DNA from: Rugalucina vietnamica
Taxonomy: Eukaryota > Mollusca > Bivalvia > Lucinida > Lucinidae
Direction: 5' to 3'
Length of the DNA stretch: 64,000 bases
NCBI GenBank assembly: GCA_964017185.1
Contig: OZ024869.1
Location: 4,920,501-4,984,500, forward strand
In this document: one piece after another, positions 24,053-35,057 of the stretch
Layout: the number at the start of each line of letters is the position of its first letter
How positions within the stretch are numbered: the stretch's first letter is position 1
Notes under the pieces: generated by a model
Told to the model about the DNA's origin: nothing
Seen by the model: only the letters and a program-made list of their open reading frames with translations
Databases searched by the model: none
Position numbers and translations under genes: made by a program

Positions 24053-27000
24053 AACATTAAATGGCGAAATAAATTAAGCCCCAGATCAGTTTTATTGTCC
24101 AAGTTTTAAAAGTAATTCATTTCATAAATGCCTAAAATAATATTCAGAAGTGATTGCAAATTTTCAATATAAATCTACTGACTGTCTTTCGATATGCGCT
24201 TAATTTTCAGAAAATTTCAAGAATAATGCCAAATTTTCTGTAGAAAGGATATGGAACGATTCTGGATAGTTACTAAAACGTCTGGCGCTCAACAGAAGAC
24301 CTATTTATGCAAATGGAAGCAAGCCCATGTTTAGAAGTCATTGCTTCTTCAACGCTGAAAACTGCATGCAGTATTGTTTATTCAGTAAATAGGTGTAAAA
24401 AAAAGTCGAAACCTTAAGGAAAATGTAGCTGGGGCTCAATTTATTTTGACCAGTTTACATGCCTTGATACTATCTAGGTCTTGTTTCGCTGCTTTCACTG
24501 TTGGAACGAGGTCTGGTGCAGTTATAATAAACTTTGTGCTGCAGTCTTTCATAACTTTGTGCAAGTCATCTACAATAAAAAAAAGTACAAGTAGTCAATG
24601 ATGAGTATCATGATTTATTTGTTTATCCTTGATGATTCATTGACTAGTTAGAGATTCACCACGACCGAACAACAACTATATGTTTAGGACCACTGCAGAA
24701 GCTGAGGGTGAGGTTATGGCCATGTAAACTAGTTTAAGCCCGCCAGTAATTTTACATTACTTATCGTTCTAAGGCGATACTTCTGTTGTGGTTCTTATGT
24801 TTTATGTCTTGGTGTTGAATTTTTGTGCTGTTTGCACCTAATTTGCGTTTTCATATTTTAGTTAGGTTTAGGTAACTGAGTGGCCGCCTATTGGGAAATA
24901 GTTGATCACTCGGCTTACAATATGTTTTCTTAGTACAAGTATCTAATTGTCAATTTATTTTTCCCACTTCGGTTTTTGGAGTGGGAATTTCTTTCTGATT
25001 GCGCCTTTTCCTGATCATTGCCCTACCTGTGCCTTTTGACAATTTCAGAAAATTCTATATATTGAATGGGCATGTTTTCCCGCATGATCGTAATAGACTC
25101 ACGTCACAGATATGAATGAAACATCTGTTCCTATTGGCCAGATGGCCAGACTATTAGATTAATTTCCAACCGTCATGGAAACAAGAAAAGCAGTTCAAAA
25201 GCTGACATTTGGCAAAGTTCCAGGTGCAGATGCAATTTCTGCCGAGGTCTATAAAGTCTATAAGGTTGGGAGACTACCCATGACAGAGAAACCGACAGAG
25301 ATGGAGGAAGGAGGCTATCCCACAAAACTTAAGGATGCATCCATAATCCACCTATACAAGCGGAAAGCAAATACTCAAGTCTGTGACAACCACAGAGGCT
25401 CTGCTGGGAAGATGCTGGCAAAAATTCATTTGAATCGCCTGAATGTTCATCGTGATCAAACGGAACTTATCCCAGAAAGTCAATGTGGATTCAGAAAAGA
25501 CAGCGGGACAATAGGCATGACAGCTTCAGCTTCAGCAAGACAGCTTCAGGAGAAATGCCGAGGACAGAATGTAGATCTATACATGACGTTTGTCGACCTC
25601 GCCAAAGCTTTTGTCACAGATTGTCGTGATGGACTCTCGAAAATCATGGCCAAGTTTGGCTGTCCACCCAGATTCAAAGCAATGGTGCGGCAATTTCATG
25701 ATGGCATGCAGGCACGTGTGCAAAATGATGGAGAATTCTCTGAATCCTTTGAGGCAACAAATGGGGTCAAACAGGGCTGTGTTATGGCACCTACACTGTT
25801 CGGCATGATGTTTTCTGTCATGCTTATGGATGCTTTTTCAGGACAGTAACACGGGTTTCCCAGTCAGGTACCGGTTTGATGGTAACATACTAGTATTCAA
25901 CCTCAGAAGGTCGCAAGCCAAATTAAGGTGCAGACTGATGTGCTACATGAGCTCCTCTATGCAGATGATATGGATAGATTGGATTATTAATATCAGAAAT
26001 TTCCTGAGTGAGTGTTACATACTTTTTCCGATACTTAGAACAATAGATGTTTCAATAACAAGATATAGTATTCATAAAGGCCATACTAACTCGCCCTGAG
26101 GCCATTTATTACTATTACTGTGCGAACATCTCACTCTTAAGACGGGTCACGTCGATTGATTATCGGAAAAAGGGACGAAACTCTGTGTCTGACGCTCTGA
26201 AGTATACCAACAACTGCAAACATCGTTTGCGCATATCGAATGCTTGAAATATGGGCCTTGATTCAAAGCTGTTGCAGTATGAGGATTCGCTCAAAGAGAA
26301 ACATCTAAGCATCCTCAGTAAGCAGGCTATAGAGGAGCTGAAAAAATTCAAGAAACACGAGTATAAGAAGACGATCATGAACGAGCTGGGTGGCTTACTT
26401 CCTGACTGTCAGAAACAGCAGTATGATCAAACTGCCCTATGTATAGTGAATTTCCTTCAAAGTGAAGTAAAAAATCTAGTGCGAAATAAACCTTCCTCTC
26501 CGCTACCAGGGTCCAGTTCAAACTTGTTATCAGAGACTGTGCTACATGATCTTGACTCAACCATGCAACTTACAACTGACGAAACCGACTGCGAGGTAGA
26601 AGTAAATGGTCAACCAGATGCTGAAATCAACACTGTCGGTGGCTCTGAAAGTTTGTGTGGAACAGCAAGTGAAAATACACAGAACTTAGACGATAGCATA
26701 ACGGTTCTTAAAGAAACGGTTAATGCAGATACCAATTCCCAACAGCTAGCTGGAACTAAGGAAAAACCTGCATCCGCAAACTCGAATAAAACTATTAAAT
26801 GCTGCGAGTCGTGCAAAGTGAAACCCACAGCTAAAAAGAAATATGACCAAATCCAGTGTATTTTCTGTATGTGCTGGTATCATGAAATGTGTGTCGGCAT
26901 CAAAAAAGATGACCCGATCGGGATATGGTTCTGTTCTACATGCAGAAAGGTTCCATCAGATCTACAAAATGATATTAACTCTCTAAAAACTGAAGTTAAT

Positions 27001-30000
27001 GAAATAAAAACGTGCACAAGATCTGTACTTAAGGCAATCGAAGGGCTGTCTATGAACTTTGCCAACACGTTCGGCTCAATAAAAGACCAAATGACATCCC
27101 TATCCAGACAAATAAACAGTAAAGAACTCTGTATATCAGAATCCATTGAAAACTTACAAACAACTACAAACAATCTTAAAACGTCAATGGACCAAAAAAC
27201 CTGCCAGCTGATAAACAAAACGACAGCAGTCTATGACAAAGTCAAAGCACATACAGACAATTCAAAAACAGTTCCACACAATTCTCAAAAACAATTAAAT
27301 GAAGAGTCAAGCGAACCCCTAAAACGTCCTAACGTACCAGCAGTCAAAACAAACAAATCGAAAGGTACTGGAAGATACCAGAAGCCGACAAATAAACAAC
27401 AACTACCCAAGGGTCGAGCAATATCCGAACAACAAAGGCAACATCAACAGGGTCCTGAAGTTGCTGAAGCTTCACATACAAGGGACGATTCCGTGATCGA
27501 TCTGGTTGAACGAAAACGTATCCAGCAGCAAACGTTGTTGGTTGGTAGCTCGATACTGAAGGGTGTAAGAAACAACCAACTCAAACCTAATACCACAGTC
27601 AGGTCTTTCCCGGGGGCGACTACAGTGACACTTAAAGAAAAACTACGTGCTTACAATCTCGAACAGTGCAAAACAATAATCGTACATGTCGGGGGAAATG
27701 ATGCTGATGATGGTAAAGACTTAGACACTTTCTGTGATGACTACATCTCCCTCTTAGACAGCCTAAGCAATGATGACCGTCGCATAATTGTGTCCGGTCT
27801 TTTACCTAGAAAGGGCATAAACCTTGAACCCTATAATGAACAGCTGAAAGCTATATGCGAAGAGAATAACATTGAATTTATAAACAATTTTGACGATTTC
27901 TTGTATGCTTCTGGTGAGCTACCTGCAACATATTTCCACAAAGACAAACTGCACTTGAATTTTAATGGTACCAAGAAACTGCTTTCTAATGTGGACAAAA
28001 CGTGTAAGGTTTCTCGACCTGATACACTGCAAGGTTATGACGCACCAGCCCCTAGAATGCCTCGGTACTCTGGTTTCGGGCGTGGTCACCAGACCGGTAG
28101 GAGACCTCGTTCAAATCCCAAATACTGTCACATTTGCTCTAAACAGGGTCACAGTACACAGGATTGTTATTTTAACGGACGTATGAACGAGACTTCGCGA
28201 TATTTCTCCGAATAGGAAGTCACAGGGCGTATGAAACTGATGTCCCCAGAGCAAACTTGAGTGCTCGAAGGCTACGGGTCTTGATGGAATCGGACCTAGA
28301 ATAATTAAAACAGCAGCCTCTGTTGTTTCGCCTTCCATTGCTATGCTAATAAACAAAAGTATTGCGACTGGAACATTCCCAGATCAACTGAAACAAGCAA
28401 AAGTCTTTCCTATTTTTAAAAGTGGCAGTAAATCAGATCCATCCAATTATAGACCCATTTCCATTTTGCCTACTGTTTCGAAAATTTTTGAAAAACATAT
28501 TAATAAACACCTTATGGGATATTTAAATAAACATAAACTGCTGCATGAAAGCCAATCGGGCTTCCGTCACAAACACAGCTGCCAAACTGCACTGACAAAA
28601 TTAATCGACAATTGGTCCGAGTGTATCGACAAGGGTGACATGATTGGTGCTTTATTCATAGACTTCCGCAAAGCTTTTGATTTGGTTGACCATTCGATTT
28701 TGATGCAAAAACTCGCTATCTATAAATTCAGCCCATTAACTCTGCAGTGGTTTGGTTCATATTTAAGCCATCGTCAGCAAGCTATTGAAAGTGATAAAGG
28801 ACTTACCGACTTTTCACTCATACGCACGGGTGTTCCTCAGGGGTCCATTTTAGGACCAACACTATTCCTTATTTTTATAAACGATCTACCCTTATGTTTC
28901 GAACACTGCTTTTCCGACCTATATGCCGACGATGCAACAGTTCATGACAATGACAGTGACATAAACAATATAGAAAACCACTTGATATGTGACTTTAATA
29001 ATGCTATTTCCTGGAGTATACCTAATAAAATGAAAATCCATTACGGTAAAACCACATGCATGTTAGCTGGAACTAGACAACGATTAAATTTAACCCGCAA
29101 ATTAGATATTAATATCGATAATACGCACATCAAGAACGTATCGGAACAAAAATTACTAGGAGTTTATATCGACGAAAACCTATCTTGGTCAACACACATA
29201 GATTATTTATGCTTAGTCATAGCTTCTAAGATATCTCTTCTTCGGCAGATATCAGAATACGTCCCAGTTGATGTTCAAAAAACGTTCTACCAAGGGTACA
29301 TCTTACCTTATATAGATTACGGATCCGTGACTTGGGGCTCAGCTTCAACAATACATATAGAACGTCTGTCTAAACTGCAGAAACGTGCAGCGAGGATAAT
29401 ATTGCGCGCCGAATTTGACACTCCTTCAGAATACATGTTCAATGAGTTATGTTGGCTCTCCGTAACAGACAGACTTAAATACAATAAAGCTGTACTTACC
29501 TATAGGGCTGTGAATAATCTCACCCCAGAATATATATCAAAACTCTTGAAACCAGTATCACACGTGCATAACCTCAATTTGAGGTCATCAGTCAACGGAA
29601 CCCTTTTTGTTCCTAAAACTCATACCACGCTTCGTGATGGGTCATTTTCTTGCTCAGCTCCTAGGCTTTGGAATGCTCTTCCTCAGACAATCAGAGAAAC
29701 AAATTCTTTAAATGCTTTTAAACGTAGCCTCAAAGCGCACTTGCAGACTAATAAAAAGTAAGCCTTAATTTTAACTTAGCAAACAAATATTCAAGTTTTA
29801 ATTTACCTTCGCTACAATGTCGGGTTTTTAACAGCAATAATGTAACTGTGTGTGAGGAGTTTGTGGTATCCGCCACATGCACTCTGCTCGACAGTTCATT
29901 CCTCAGTATTGAATAGTTACTGTTTTATTGAAATAGTATGCATGTACAAATATAAAAATGTATATATTTTATAAAACCTTCTTATGGTTGCTCTATTTCA

Positions 30001-30456
30001 AATATTTTCTAGATATATTCTTATGTTTTATACGCCCATGGATCATTTAATAAAATTACTGTCTTCGTCATAAGGACCAAAATTTTAAAGCATACCATTT
30101 TTATTGTTCTTTTTACGACGAAAGACTATTTATTATTTTAGTGCATAAATGGATATGTTGATAATACTGTGATTACCATTTTATCACTTGTGCCAACTTT
30201 GTATTTTATGCTGTTGTATATATATGTAAATATTTGTTATTTCCAGAGGGCCACAAGGTAGAATAGCTGATAAGCTAATTAGTGTTACCCTCTTTAAACA
30301 TTGTATATAAATAAAAAAAAAATAGGAATGCCAGCCCAGAGGCAAAAATGCAAAGAGCAAAGGATCAAGTCTCATAGTCGTGATAACTATGATCTCACAA
30401 TGAGCACAAAGTACATGTAGACAGTAGCATCACTGAGTGGACAAAAACTGAAGGTT

Positions 30457-30489
<33 letters not shown>

Positions 30490-32954
30490 CTTTTTTTTTT
30501 TTTTTTTGGTCGGCTCCTCCTCCCCTTAACCGACCCCATGTTTTTTACACATCATTTTAAAGAATATATACAATGAATTTATTTACACTAAATACAAGCA
30601 TTTAATTTTGAAATTTATGCTTTATGCTTTTCACGTGAATAATTCTGCACATATTGTATTGTGACTTTCTTTTGTAATAAATATTGACATATATTGGAGC
30701 GTAATATTTTAGTAGGTAGCTTGAAATATGCAAATTATATATTGATTATTGAAACACACACGCATATACACACACACACACATGTGCACACATACTCATC
30801 CATACATACACACATATACATACATGTACACATACATATATATACACATATACATATATATACACATATACACACACATACACACATATACATACATACA
30901 TATACATATATATATTAGTACAATCGTGAAACTAAGTATGTCGCTATGGCAAATTGTAATTGTTTTTGGACAGTTGTTCGATCCTAAATTGGGATATTAA
31001 ATACTTATCGGGCTAGCAAGGGATAATTAAGGTATGTTGAATGTATTTGGATGTCAAATTAAAAAATCTGATACCGATCTTCAGTTAATTATTCCCTATG
31101 CCATGTATGTGAGTTGAGTGGCTGAAGTGAGAGTGGGGGTAGTTCGGCATGGGCCATTTAATGAATTATGCTGGACATCATGCTTAATTCAGGGATATTG
31201 ATGGGTTATTTCAGACATAAACAGGTTAAATTTAGGGCTAAATTAAGGTATTCAAAACTCATTAATTAATTAATTATGTACAGAGCCGTTCACGCGATTT
31301 ATATGTATACATTGAATCAAAAGCCAAAAAAACTTCCAGGAAATGTTATGCTTGAAACTTTACGGATTCGATAAGAAATAATGATGTGTTTGAAAAACTG
31401 AAGGTTGTTGATAAATTCACATACCTGGTGCACATCGATGATGAGGTCACTGCAAGAATTCTAGTTTTGTATGGGGAAGAAAATGAGGGAAAGCGCTCTC
31501 AAGATGGCCAGGAGAAACGCTACAGAGACATCCTTAAAGCCTCTCTGAAGGATTTCGACATACCAATGGGGTCTTGGGAACAGACTACACAGGAGCGATT
31601 GAAGTGGCGAGGTCTCATCAACAAAGGAGCAGCTCTCTATAAGAAGGAAAGAGAATCTGTGAAGCTGAAATAAAGCACAGACAACGCAAAGACAAGACCA
31701 ACAAGCCACCAGCAGACTCCATGGCACTGACTTGCTCTACTTGCAACCGACAGTTTAGAGTCAGAATTGGCCTAGTCAGCCATCAATAAAACACACACGA
31801 ACCTATTCAAGAAATAATGATGGTATTTCTCATAAGTGAGAGACGAACGACCATTGGCCAAACACATTCATTTCAGACATATGTATAACGATAAATCTGT
31901 TACGTGATGCCAGGATCTATATATAATATAGTTACAGTGATGTACCTTTTGTAAACAATGGATTGACGAATTGCACCACGCCGTTTATAAGGAGAGAGCC
32001 GTAACAAACTGTCATATAATCTATGTGGTTGGGAGAAAATATACAGATGATATCCCCACTTCGTACACCAAACTGTTGAAGAACCGCTGCTAAACCCTCA
32101 GACTTTCTTATCAGGTCAGTATATGTGTATGTTTTCCTCGAAGATGCGTCGACCTGCAATCAATAATTAATTCATTCAATAAACATTATGATAAAGAACA
32201 GTGCCCAGTTTTTCAAAATTAACGAAGCCGTTAGTTAACGGTTCGTTAAAATTTCAAACGGCAATATTACAAATACACTGTTATTTTTACAGTGTATTTG
32301 CTTTAAAAGCCGATTAATATGTTCAGGGCTTAACGACAGCGTTAAACTAACGATGTTTTGAACAACTGGGCCTAGACCTGCTTTCAAACAAACAGATAAA
32401 AGTGAGTTGAAATCGCCCATAAGGTTGTAGGAATTCCAATTACTTACGGAACAGGAAGACACAGCGTAGAAAAAACGTTTTCTGCACATATAAAAATGGA
32501 TCCAATATTTAGAGGCTTTAAAACTTCAGCTTTGTTAGCTGTAAAATTGTGATGGATGGTAACTGTTACTTCAATATTGGATGTTGCATTCTTGGTATTT
32601 AATATAAGCTCTGTCTGTGCTCACCATCTTTGTTTTGTAAAAATTTACTAACTTCGTAACAAGCGCGAATACCAAGTTTAAATTTGAAACTATTAATGAT
32701 ATCGTGATCAAGCATTTGACTCACATACATGTAAGTCTGGGGTTCGTTTAGAGGCATGTCATCGGAAAAAAAAATAAAATCACTTCAGATGACCCCAAAA
32801 TGAAAGTGGAAAGTGGTCATAATGGGTAATTAATAATCATGTGACTTACCACAGCTTCTTGGTTCTTATATGCCTTTATTTTCTCCAAAACGTATTTTCC
32901 ACAATTCATTACCGGTATGTCTTCATATCGCAGGGCACGTTCTTTGACAGGCAT
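17253..32954 (-). CDS. Peroxisomal acyl-CoA synthetase A, 4CL/luciferase-like (complete, 10 exons)
   Basis: An ANL-superfamily adenylating enzyme that activates a carboxylate to acyl-AMP and then acyl-CoA. The substrate is unknown. Exons in coding order: 32954-32850, 32153-31946, 24569-24463, 23733-23537, 21748-21574, 20209-20035, 19633-19536, 18465-18321, 17821-17573, 17383-17253. They sum to 1,590 nt, 529 residues, with every junction in phase. Motifs: ATP loop [10 protein letters not shown] at about 180-189, PMFHAYGM in exon 5, YGMTE at about 324-328, TGDIG at the exon 8/9 join, [12 protein letters not shown] in exon 9, and catalytic lysine in MSGKILRR (about K512). The C-terminus TKSKL is a type 1 peroxisomal signal. 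Intron 3 uses a GC donor (AAG|GCATGT). The start ATG is the most upstream giving a family-like N-terminus and aligns with copy B. Intron 2 is over 7 kb and is full of LINEs. Exon 5 has one extra codon relative to copy B. Confidence 0.93.
18735..19450 (+). mobile_element. Penelope-like retroelement 3' fragment (copy 3)
   Basis: Begins within the last RT-protein codons (ATGCGACAGT, then GGGCCGGGCGTCAGACTC) and runs through the full 3' region to GCCTATTTGTACCTTTTA. It lies in the intron between exons 8 and 7 of synthetase A, antisense, and ends about 85 bp from exon 19536-19633. Confidence 0.85.
20235..20908 (-). mobile_element. Penelope-like retroelement 3' fragment (copy 4, the only reverse copy)
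   Basis: On the minus strand it runs from ATGCGACAGTCTGCATGC through GGGTCGGGCGTCAGACTC to CTTTTCCTGATCTTTGCC. An internal deletion of about 30-40 bp removes the CTCGGTTTTTGGAGTGGG block. It lies in the intron between exons 6 and 5 of synthetase A, in the gene's sense direction, and ends only about 30 bp upstream of the exon 6 acceptor (exon edge 20209). Confidence 0.85.
21763..21988. mobile_element. Palindromic MITE, GAGCCGCCTCATG family (copy 4, at exon 5 of synthetase A)
   Basis: A diverged copy: ATGCGCCTTGTCATGAGAAT on the left, GCGCTGATCAGCTTCGCGG in the centre, TTGGTTTTCTGATGACGCGGCTCA on the right. It begins about 14 bp from the edge of exon 5 (21748). The paralogous gene has a copy 11 bp from the same exon edge (58,806), so this insertion probably predates the gene duplication. 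Confidence 0.75.
22324..22515 (-). mobile_element. SINE copy related to 63,745-63,982
   Basis: Shares TTATTCAGTTTAACGTCCC, GAGAAAAACCACCTGACACA and CACATGTGCCCC in order with the fuller SINE at 63,745-63,982. A GGGACTCGAACTCACACC segment resembles a reversed tRNA B box. The A-box end is lost or degraded. Confidence 0.7.
22757..22902. mobile_element. MITE, GGTTCTAACGTGTACCCACAATC family (copy 2)
   Basis: Reads CATGTCCGTGGAATGAATAC ... AACCCCACTTTTATATAGT ... CCAAAACATAGATTGTGGGT ... GTTAGAACCGCCTCG. This is the family in the opposite direction to 4,612-4,785. It lies in an intron of synthetase A. Confidence 0.7.
23117..23530 (+). mobile_element. Penelope-like retroelement 3' fragment (copy 5)
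   Basis: Starts CTCGTTTTTGATTCAACAT and ends GCTTACTTTTACCTTTT. The 3' end abuts the splice donor of synthetase A exon 4: only the six bases CACTTA/C of the reversed GTAAGTG separate it from the exon edge at 23537. It is antisense to the gene. Confidence 0.85.
23993..24050. repeat. Poly(A) tract, 58 nt
   Basis: An uninterrupted run of A in an intron of synthetase A. It looks like a retroelement tail, but I recognise no element body immediately 5' of it. Confidence 0.9.
24596..25040 (+). mobile_element. Penelope-like retroelement 3' fragment (copy 6)
   Basis: From ATGATTTATTTGTTTATCC through GAGATTCACCACGACCGAAC to CATTGCCCTACCTGTGCCTTTT. It starts about 27 bp upstream of the acceptor of exon 3 of synthetase A (exon edge 24569) and is antisense to the gene. 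Confidence 0.85.
25160..26000 (+). mobile_element. Non-LTR retrotransposon RT fragment, RTE-like (copy 1)
   Basis: An open frame 25175-25849 followed by a frameshifted continuation encodes the RT palm and fingers: [72 protein letters not shown] and then LLYADDMD near 25,955-25,976. The RT catalytic motifs (F-DLAKAF, YADD) are present, but the frame is broken near 25,845 and after YADDMD. The C-terminal part of the same family ([11 protein letters not shown]) occurs at 31,384, beyond the CR1-like LINE. This may be one element split by later insertions, or two separate copies. It lies in intron 2 of synthetase A. Confidence 0.8.
26251..28215 (+). CDS. LINE ORF1: PHD finger, SGNH esterase-like domain and zinc knuckle
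   Basis: 654 residues, no interruption. In order: an N-terminal region with charged helices ([15 protein letters not shown]); a PHD-type zinc finger at about 184-234 (CESC ... CIFC ... WYHEMCVG ... WFCSTC); a helical, possibly coiled-coil segment at about 235-330; a low-complexity Gln/Lys linker; an SGNH-hydrolase-like block from about 429 ([11 protein letters not shown]) with [12 protein letters not shown] near 477-485 and a later FHKDKLHLN; and a CCHC zinc knuckle at about 626-639 ([14 protein letters not shown]). ORF1 proteins of CR1-clade LINEs are known to carry PHD and esterase domains and bind the element RNA. An intact frame of this length suggests recent insertion or continuing constraint. 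Confidence 0.9.
   Translation: MGLDSKLLQYEDSLKEKHLSILSKQAIEELKKFKKHEYKKTIMNELGGLLPDCQKQQYDQTALCIVNFLQSEVKNLVRNKPSSPLPGSSSNLLSETVLHDLDSTMQLTTDETDCEVEVNGQPDAEINTVGGSESLCGTASENTQNLDDSITVLKETVNADTNSQQLAGTKEKPASANSNKTIKCCESCKVKPTAKKKYDQIQCIFCMCWYHEMCVGIKKDDPIGIWFCSTCRKVPSDLQNDINSLKTEVNEIKTCTRSVLKAIEGLSMNFANTFGSIKDQMTSLSRQINSKELCISESIENLQTTTNNLKTSMDQKTCQLINKTTAVYDKVKAHTDNSKTVPHNSQKQLNEESSEPLKRPNVPAVKTNKSKGTGRYQKPTNKQQLPKGRAISEQQRQHQQGPEVAEASHTRDDSVIDLVERKRIQQQTLLVGSSILKGVRNNQLKPNTTVRSFPGATTVTLKEKLRAYNLEQCKTIIVHVGGNDADDGKDLDTFCDDYISLLDSLSNDDRRIIVSGLLPRKGINLEPYNEQLKAICEENNIEFINNFDDFLYASGELPATYFHKDKLHLNFNGTKKLLSNVDKTCKVSRPDTLQGYDAPAPRMPRYSGFGRGHQTGRRPRSNPKYCHICSKQGHSTQDCYFNGRMNETSRYFSE
28266..29761 (+). 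CDS. LINE ORF2 remnant: reverse transcriptase without endonuclease
   Basis: Similarity starts at 28266 in one frame ([20 protein letters not shown]) and continues in the open frame 28343-29761 (472 codons). RT motifs are intact: [53 protein letters not shown], and YADD at about residues 194-197 of the open frame. The C-terminal region ends [20 protein letters not shown]. The N-terminal endonuclease (normally ~250-300 residues) is absent, removed by a deletion joining the ORF1 3' end to RT. The copy cannot make a complete ORF2 protein, though its ORF1 is intact. Confidence 0.88.
30458..30507. repeat. Poly(T) tract with one C
   Basis: A run of about 50 T with a single C. It begins about 140 bp after the LINE 3' end and is followed by a GTCGGCTCCTCCTCCCCTT segment. 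It could be the reversed tail of another, unrecognised insert. Confidence 0.85.
30754..30915. repeat. CA/TA-rich microsatellite
   Basis: Mixed ACAC, ACAT and ATAT dinucleotide repeats. The open frames across it (Thr/His/Ile/Tyr-rich) are composition artefacts. Confidence 0.9.
31384..31850 (+). mobile_element. RTE-like LINE C-terminal fragment (copy 2)
   Basis: An open frame at 31386-31673 reads [22 protein letters not shown], then after an internal deletion [19 protein letters not shown] and [22 protein letters not shown]-terminal zinc-finger-like end ([21 protein letters not shown]) lies just downstream in the same family frame, after a premature stop. The copy at 35,966-36,700 shows that about 150 residues are deleted after VTARI. 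It ends with AACCTATTCAAGAAATAATG. Confidence 0.8.
32203..32372. mobile_element. MITE with GCCCAGTTKTTCAAAA inverted ends (copy 2)
   Basis: GCCCAGTTTTTCAAAATTAA on the left is mirrored by TTTTGAACAACTGGGC on the right. Inside are inverted TTAACGAAGCCGTTAGTTAAC and CGTTAAACTAACGATG blocks and a hairpin AAATACACTG/CAGTGTATTT. It lies in intron 1 of synthetase A, about 50 bp from exon 2. The best-preserved copy of the family in the window. Confidence 0.75.
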
Positions 32955-33099
32955 ATTGAAACGCAAAATATCTTCAGTTTTTATATGTTTTAATGACGAC
33001 CCGTGTTTGATTGCTTCACAAACAATCACGTTATGAAAAGCTTTTTAAATATTTGCGAAAAGGTCATAATTAGACTTCGATTACCGACACTGAACATCG

Positions 33100-33290
33100 G
33101 GATAACATGTCCATGACACGTTCACCCCCATTAAACCCCATTTGGTAAAAAGATAAGTTGGAGATTATAGGGGTATACATTTTTTTCTTGTTTCTGATTC
33201 AAAACATGGATTGTGGTTACTCTTTAGGGCTCGTCGAAACGGTTCTAACGTGTACCCACAATCAACGTTTTGAGCAAAATTATTAAAAAT
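33100..33290. mobile_element. MITE, GGTTCTAACGTGTACCCACAATC family (copy 3)
   Basis: CAAAACATGGATTGTGGTTA is followed after a short centre by its mirror, GGTTCTAACGTGTACCCACA. The ATGTCCATGACACGTTC end is on the left. It lies about 150 bp upstream of the synthetase A start codon, so it may occupy the promoter or 5' untranslated region. Confidence 0.7.
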
Positions 33291-34727
33291 ATCAAAACTT
33301 TTCTTATGAAATTTTCAAATATTTTACAGCTGTATTTTTTGGTTTATATTTCATGGGTAAGTTTTCGTAATGTTGAACTCTGGCCAGGTCGATGACCTAA
33401 AATAACATTTTTATCATTTCTCCACTTGTCGTTACCTCAAGGTCTTAATTTTAGACACACAAGACTATTTTTTTTAATATGAACTATTAAGTCGTCTCAG
33501 GCTGGTTGGTTCTTCCTCTCTCACTAATGAGGAAGACCATCATTATTTCTTGAATAGGTTCGTGTGTGTTAGTGAGTTCTTTGATGGCTGACTAGGCCAA
33601 TTCTAGCTCTAACTTGAACTGTTGATTGCAAGTGTAGAGCAAGTCAATGCCATGGGATCAGCTGTTGGCCCACTGGTATTGGCTTTGCGTTCTCTGCGCA
33701 CCCAGGATTACCTGTTACAGCGAACTCGGAGGTTCGGGGAACTCGGAGGTAAACAATGGAAGGCGCCTTAGACTAGGGTCAGTATAATATCATTTTTAAT
33801 ATCACATAACGGTAAAATCAGAACTTATTGGTGTTTTGGGCTAAGAGTTATTATAATAAGCAAACAATTTATGAACAGTGTAGCCGCCTATGTCCTCACA
33901 TTAACATGCTAAAGTATTTCGAACTCAGAATTATGCTCACGCAACAAGAAAATTTGTATCATGTAAATAGTGGACGACCAATAACATTTGTCAACAAACT
34001 GGCAGCTACATTTCAAAATTTAGGCTTTCTCCTCGAGATTTAAAGCATCCTTACACATGATTACAAAAGGATAAACTCCACAGGCTTAAAAACATTAAGA
34101 TGGTGTCGCATCTTTTGATACGGGAATTCTCGGAGTAATTTTGAAATGTAATATTGGGAACTCGGAGGGACGGTTTTGGAGATTCGGAGGTATTTCAACA
34201 TTTAAAGAGCTGTTTTTCCTCTCTCTTTTTCTTGATAATGCTTATCTGAGAGTATATTTGTTTGAATATCACTTCCATTTGCCTACGAATTAAGGAAAGG
34301 TAAGAACAAAACGTTTATTTTGATTGTTGTGACACGGTAAGTATGCGCACATGCGTATTGGGGAGGGGGTGTTTGATGTATACCAGGAAAGGAGATGACC
34401 AACAAGCAAGCTACCGTCTATGGAATCTAAACCCCTTACATCCCATCTTGTGTGCATTATTTATTTTATTCACATTATCGACTGTGGGTACTCGGTAGAA
34501 TCTTTCAATGATGCACATGAAAAAATGTCATTTTACAGCTTATAAAACGGCTGCCATGATGCTAAATTTTCTTGGCCAACTTTCGATTGGGAGAAATACG
34601 GAGAGGGGAGGATATTTTTGTCAGTGCTCTCGTCTGCGTTTGAACTTGATCGACCTGAAAAATCTTGTGCACACGTTTTTACTTGAACATACAGAATACG
34701 GGTTTTCTTTCAAGAGCTGATGATACT

Positions 34728-34931
34728 TTATGTTCGTTTTCATAATTTTAGATTAAGTTATGGTAACTGAGTGGCCGCCTATTGGGCAATAGCTGCTCAC
34801 TCGGCTTACGATATGTTCTCTCAGTATAAGTACCTAATTGTCAATTTGGTTTTTTCCTGCCTCGGTCTCGTTGGGGTCGGAATTTCTTTCTGAATGCTCC
34901 TTTTCCTGATCATTGCCAACTTGTACCTTTT
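34728..34931 (+). mobile_element. Penelope-like retroelement 3' fragment (copy 7)
   Basis: The last ~200 bp of the family, from TTCGTTTTCATAATTTTAG through GGTAACTGAGTGGCCGCCTA to CATTGCCAACTTGTACCTTTT. It is nested inside the 33,699-35,965 element. Confidence 0.85.
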
Positions 34932-35057
34932 TATATCAAGATCTCCCTTTTTGACACTTTGAATTATGAGATTATAACAGATTAACAGATTTTGGCAAAC
35001 TGTTTCAGACGAGTTAAGCTATTGTGGGACGGTTTTCTGATGCGGTCGCTCAATTTT

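Larger units (their letters stand above)
26100..30318 (+). mobile_element. CR1-like LINE with intact ORF1 and endonuclease-deleted ORF2
   Basis: ORF1 (26251-28215) is complete. ORF2 is represented only by reverse transcriptase onward (28266-29761), beginning about 50 bp after the ORF1 stop, so the apurinic endonuclease region is missing. The 3' untranslated region ends in AGAGGGCCACAAGGTAGAAT ... CCCTCTTTAAACATTGTATA plus an A-rich tail near 30,318. The same 3' end occurs at 12,595-12,720 and (reversed) at about 45,630-45,720. The whole element lies in intron 2 of synthetase A, antisense. The 5' limit is approximate. Confidence 0.85.

Noticed and set aside
30694..31000. Open frames of Thr/His/Ile/Tyr repeats
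   Set aside because: They are translations of the CA/TA microsatellite.
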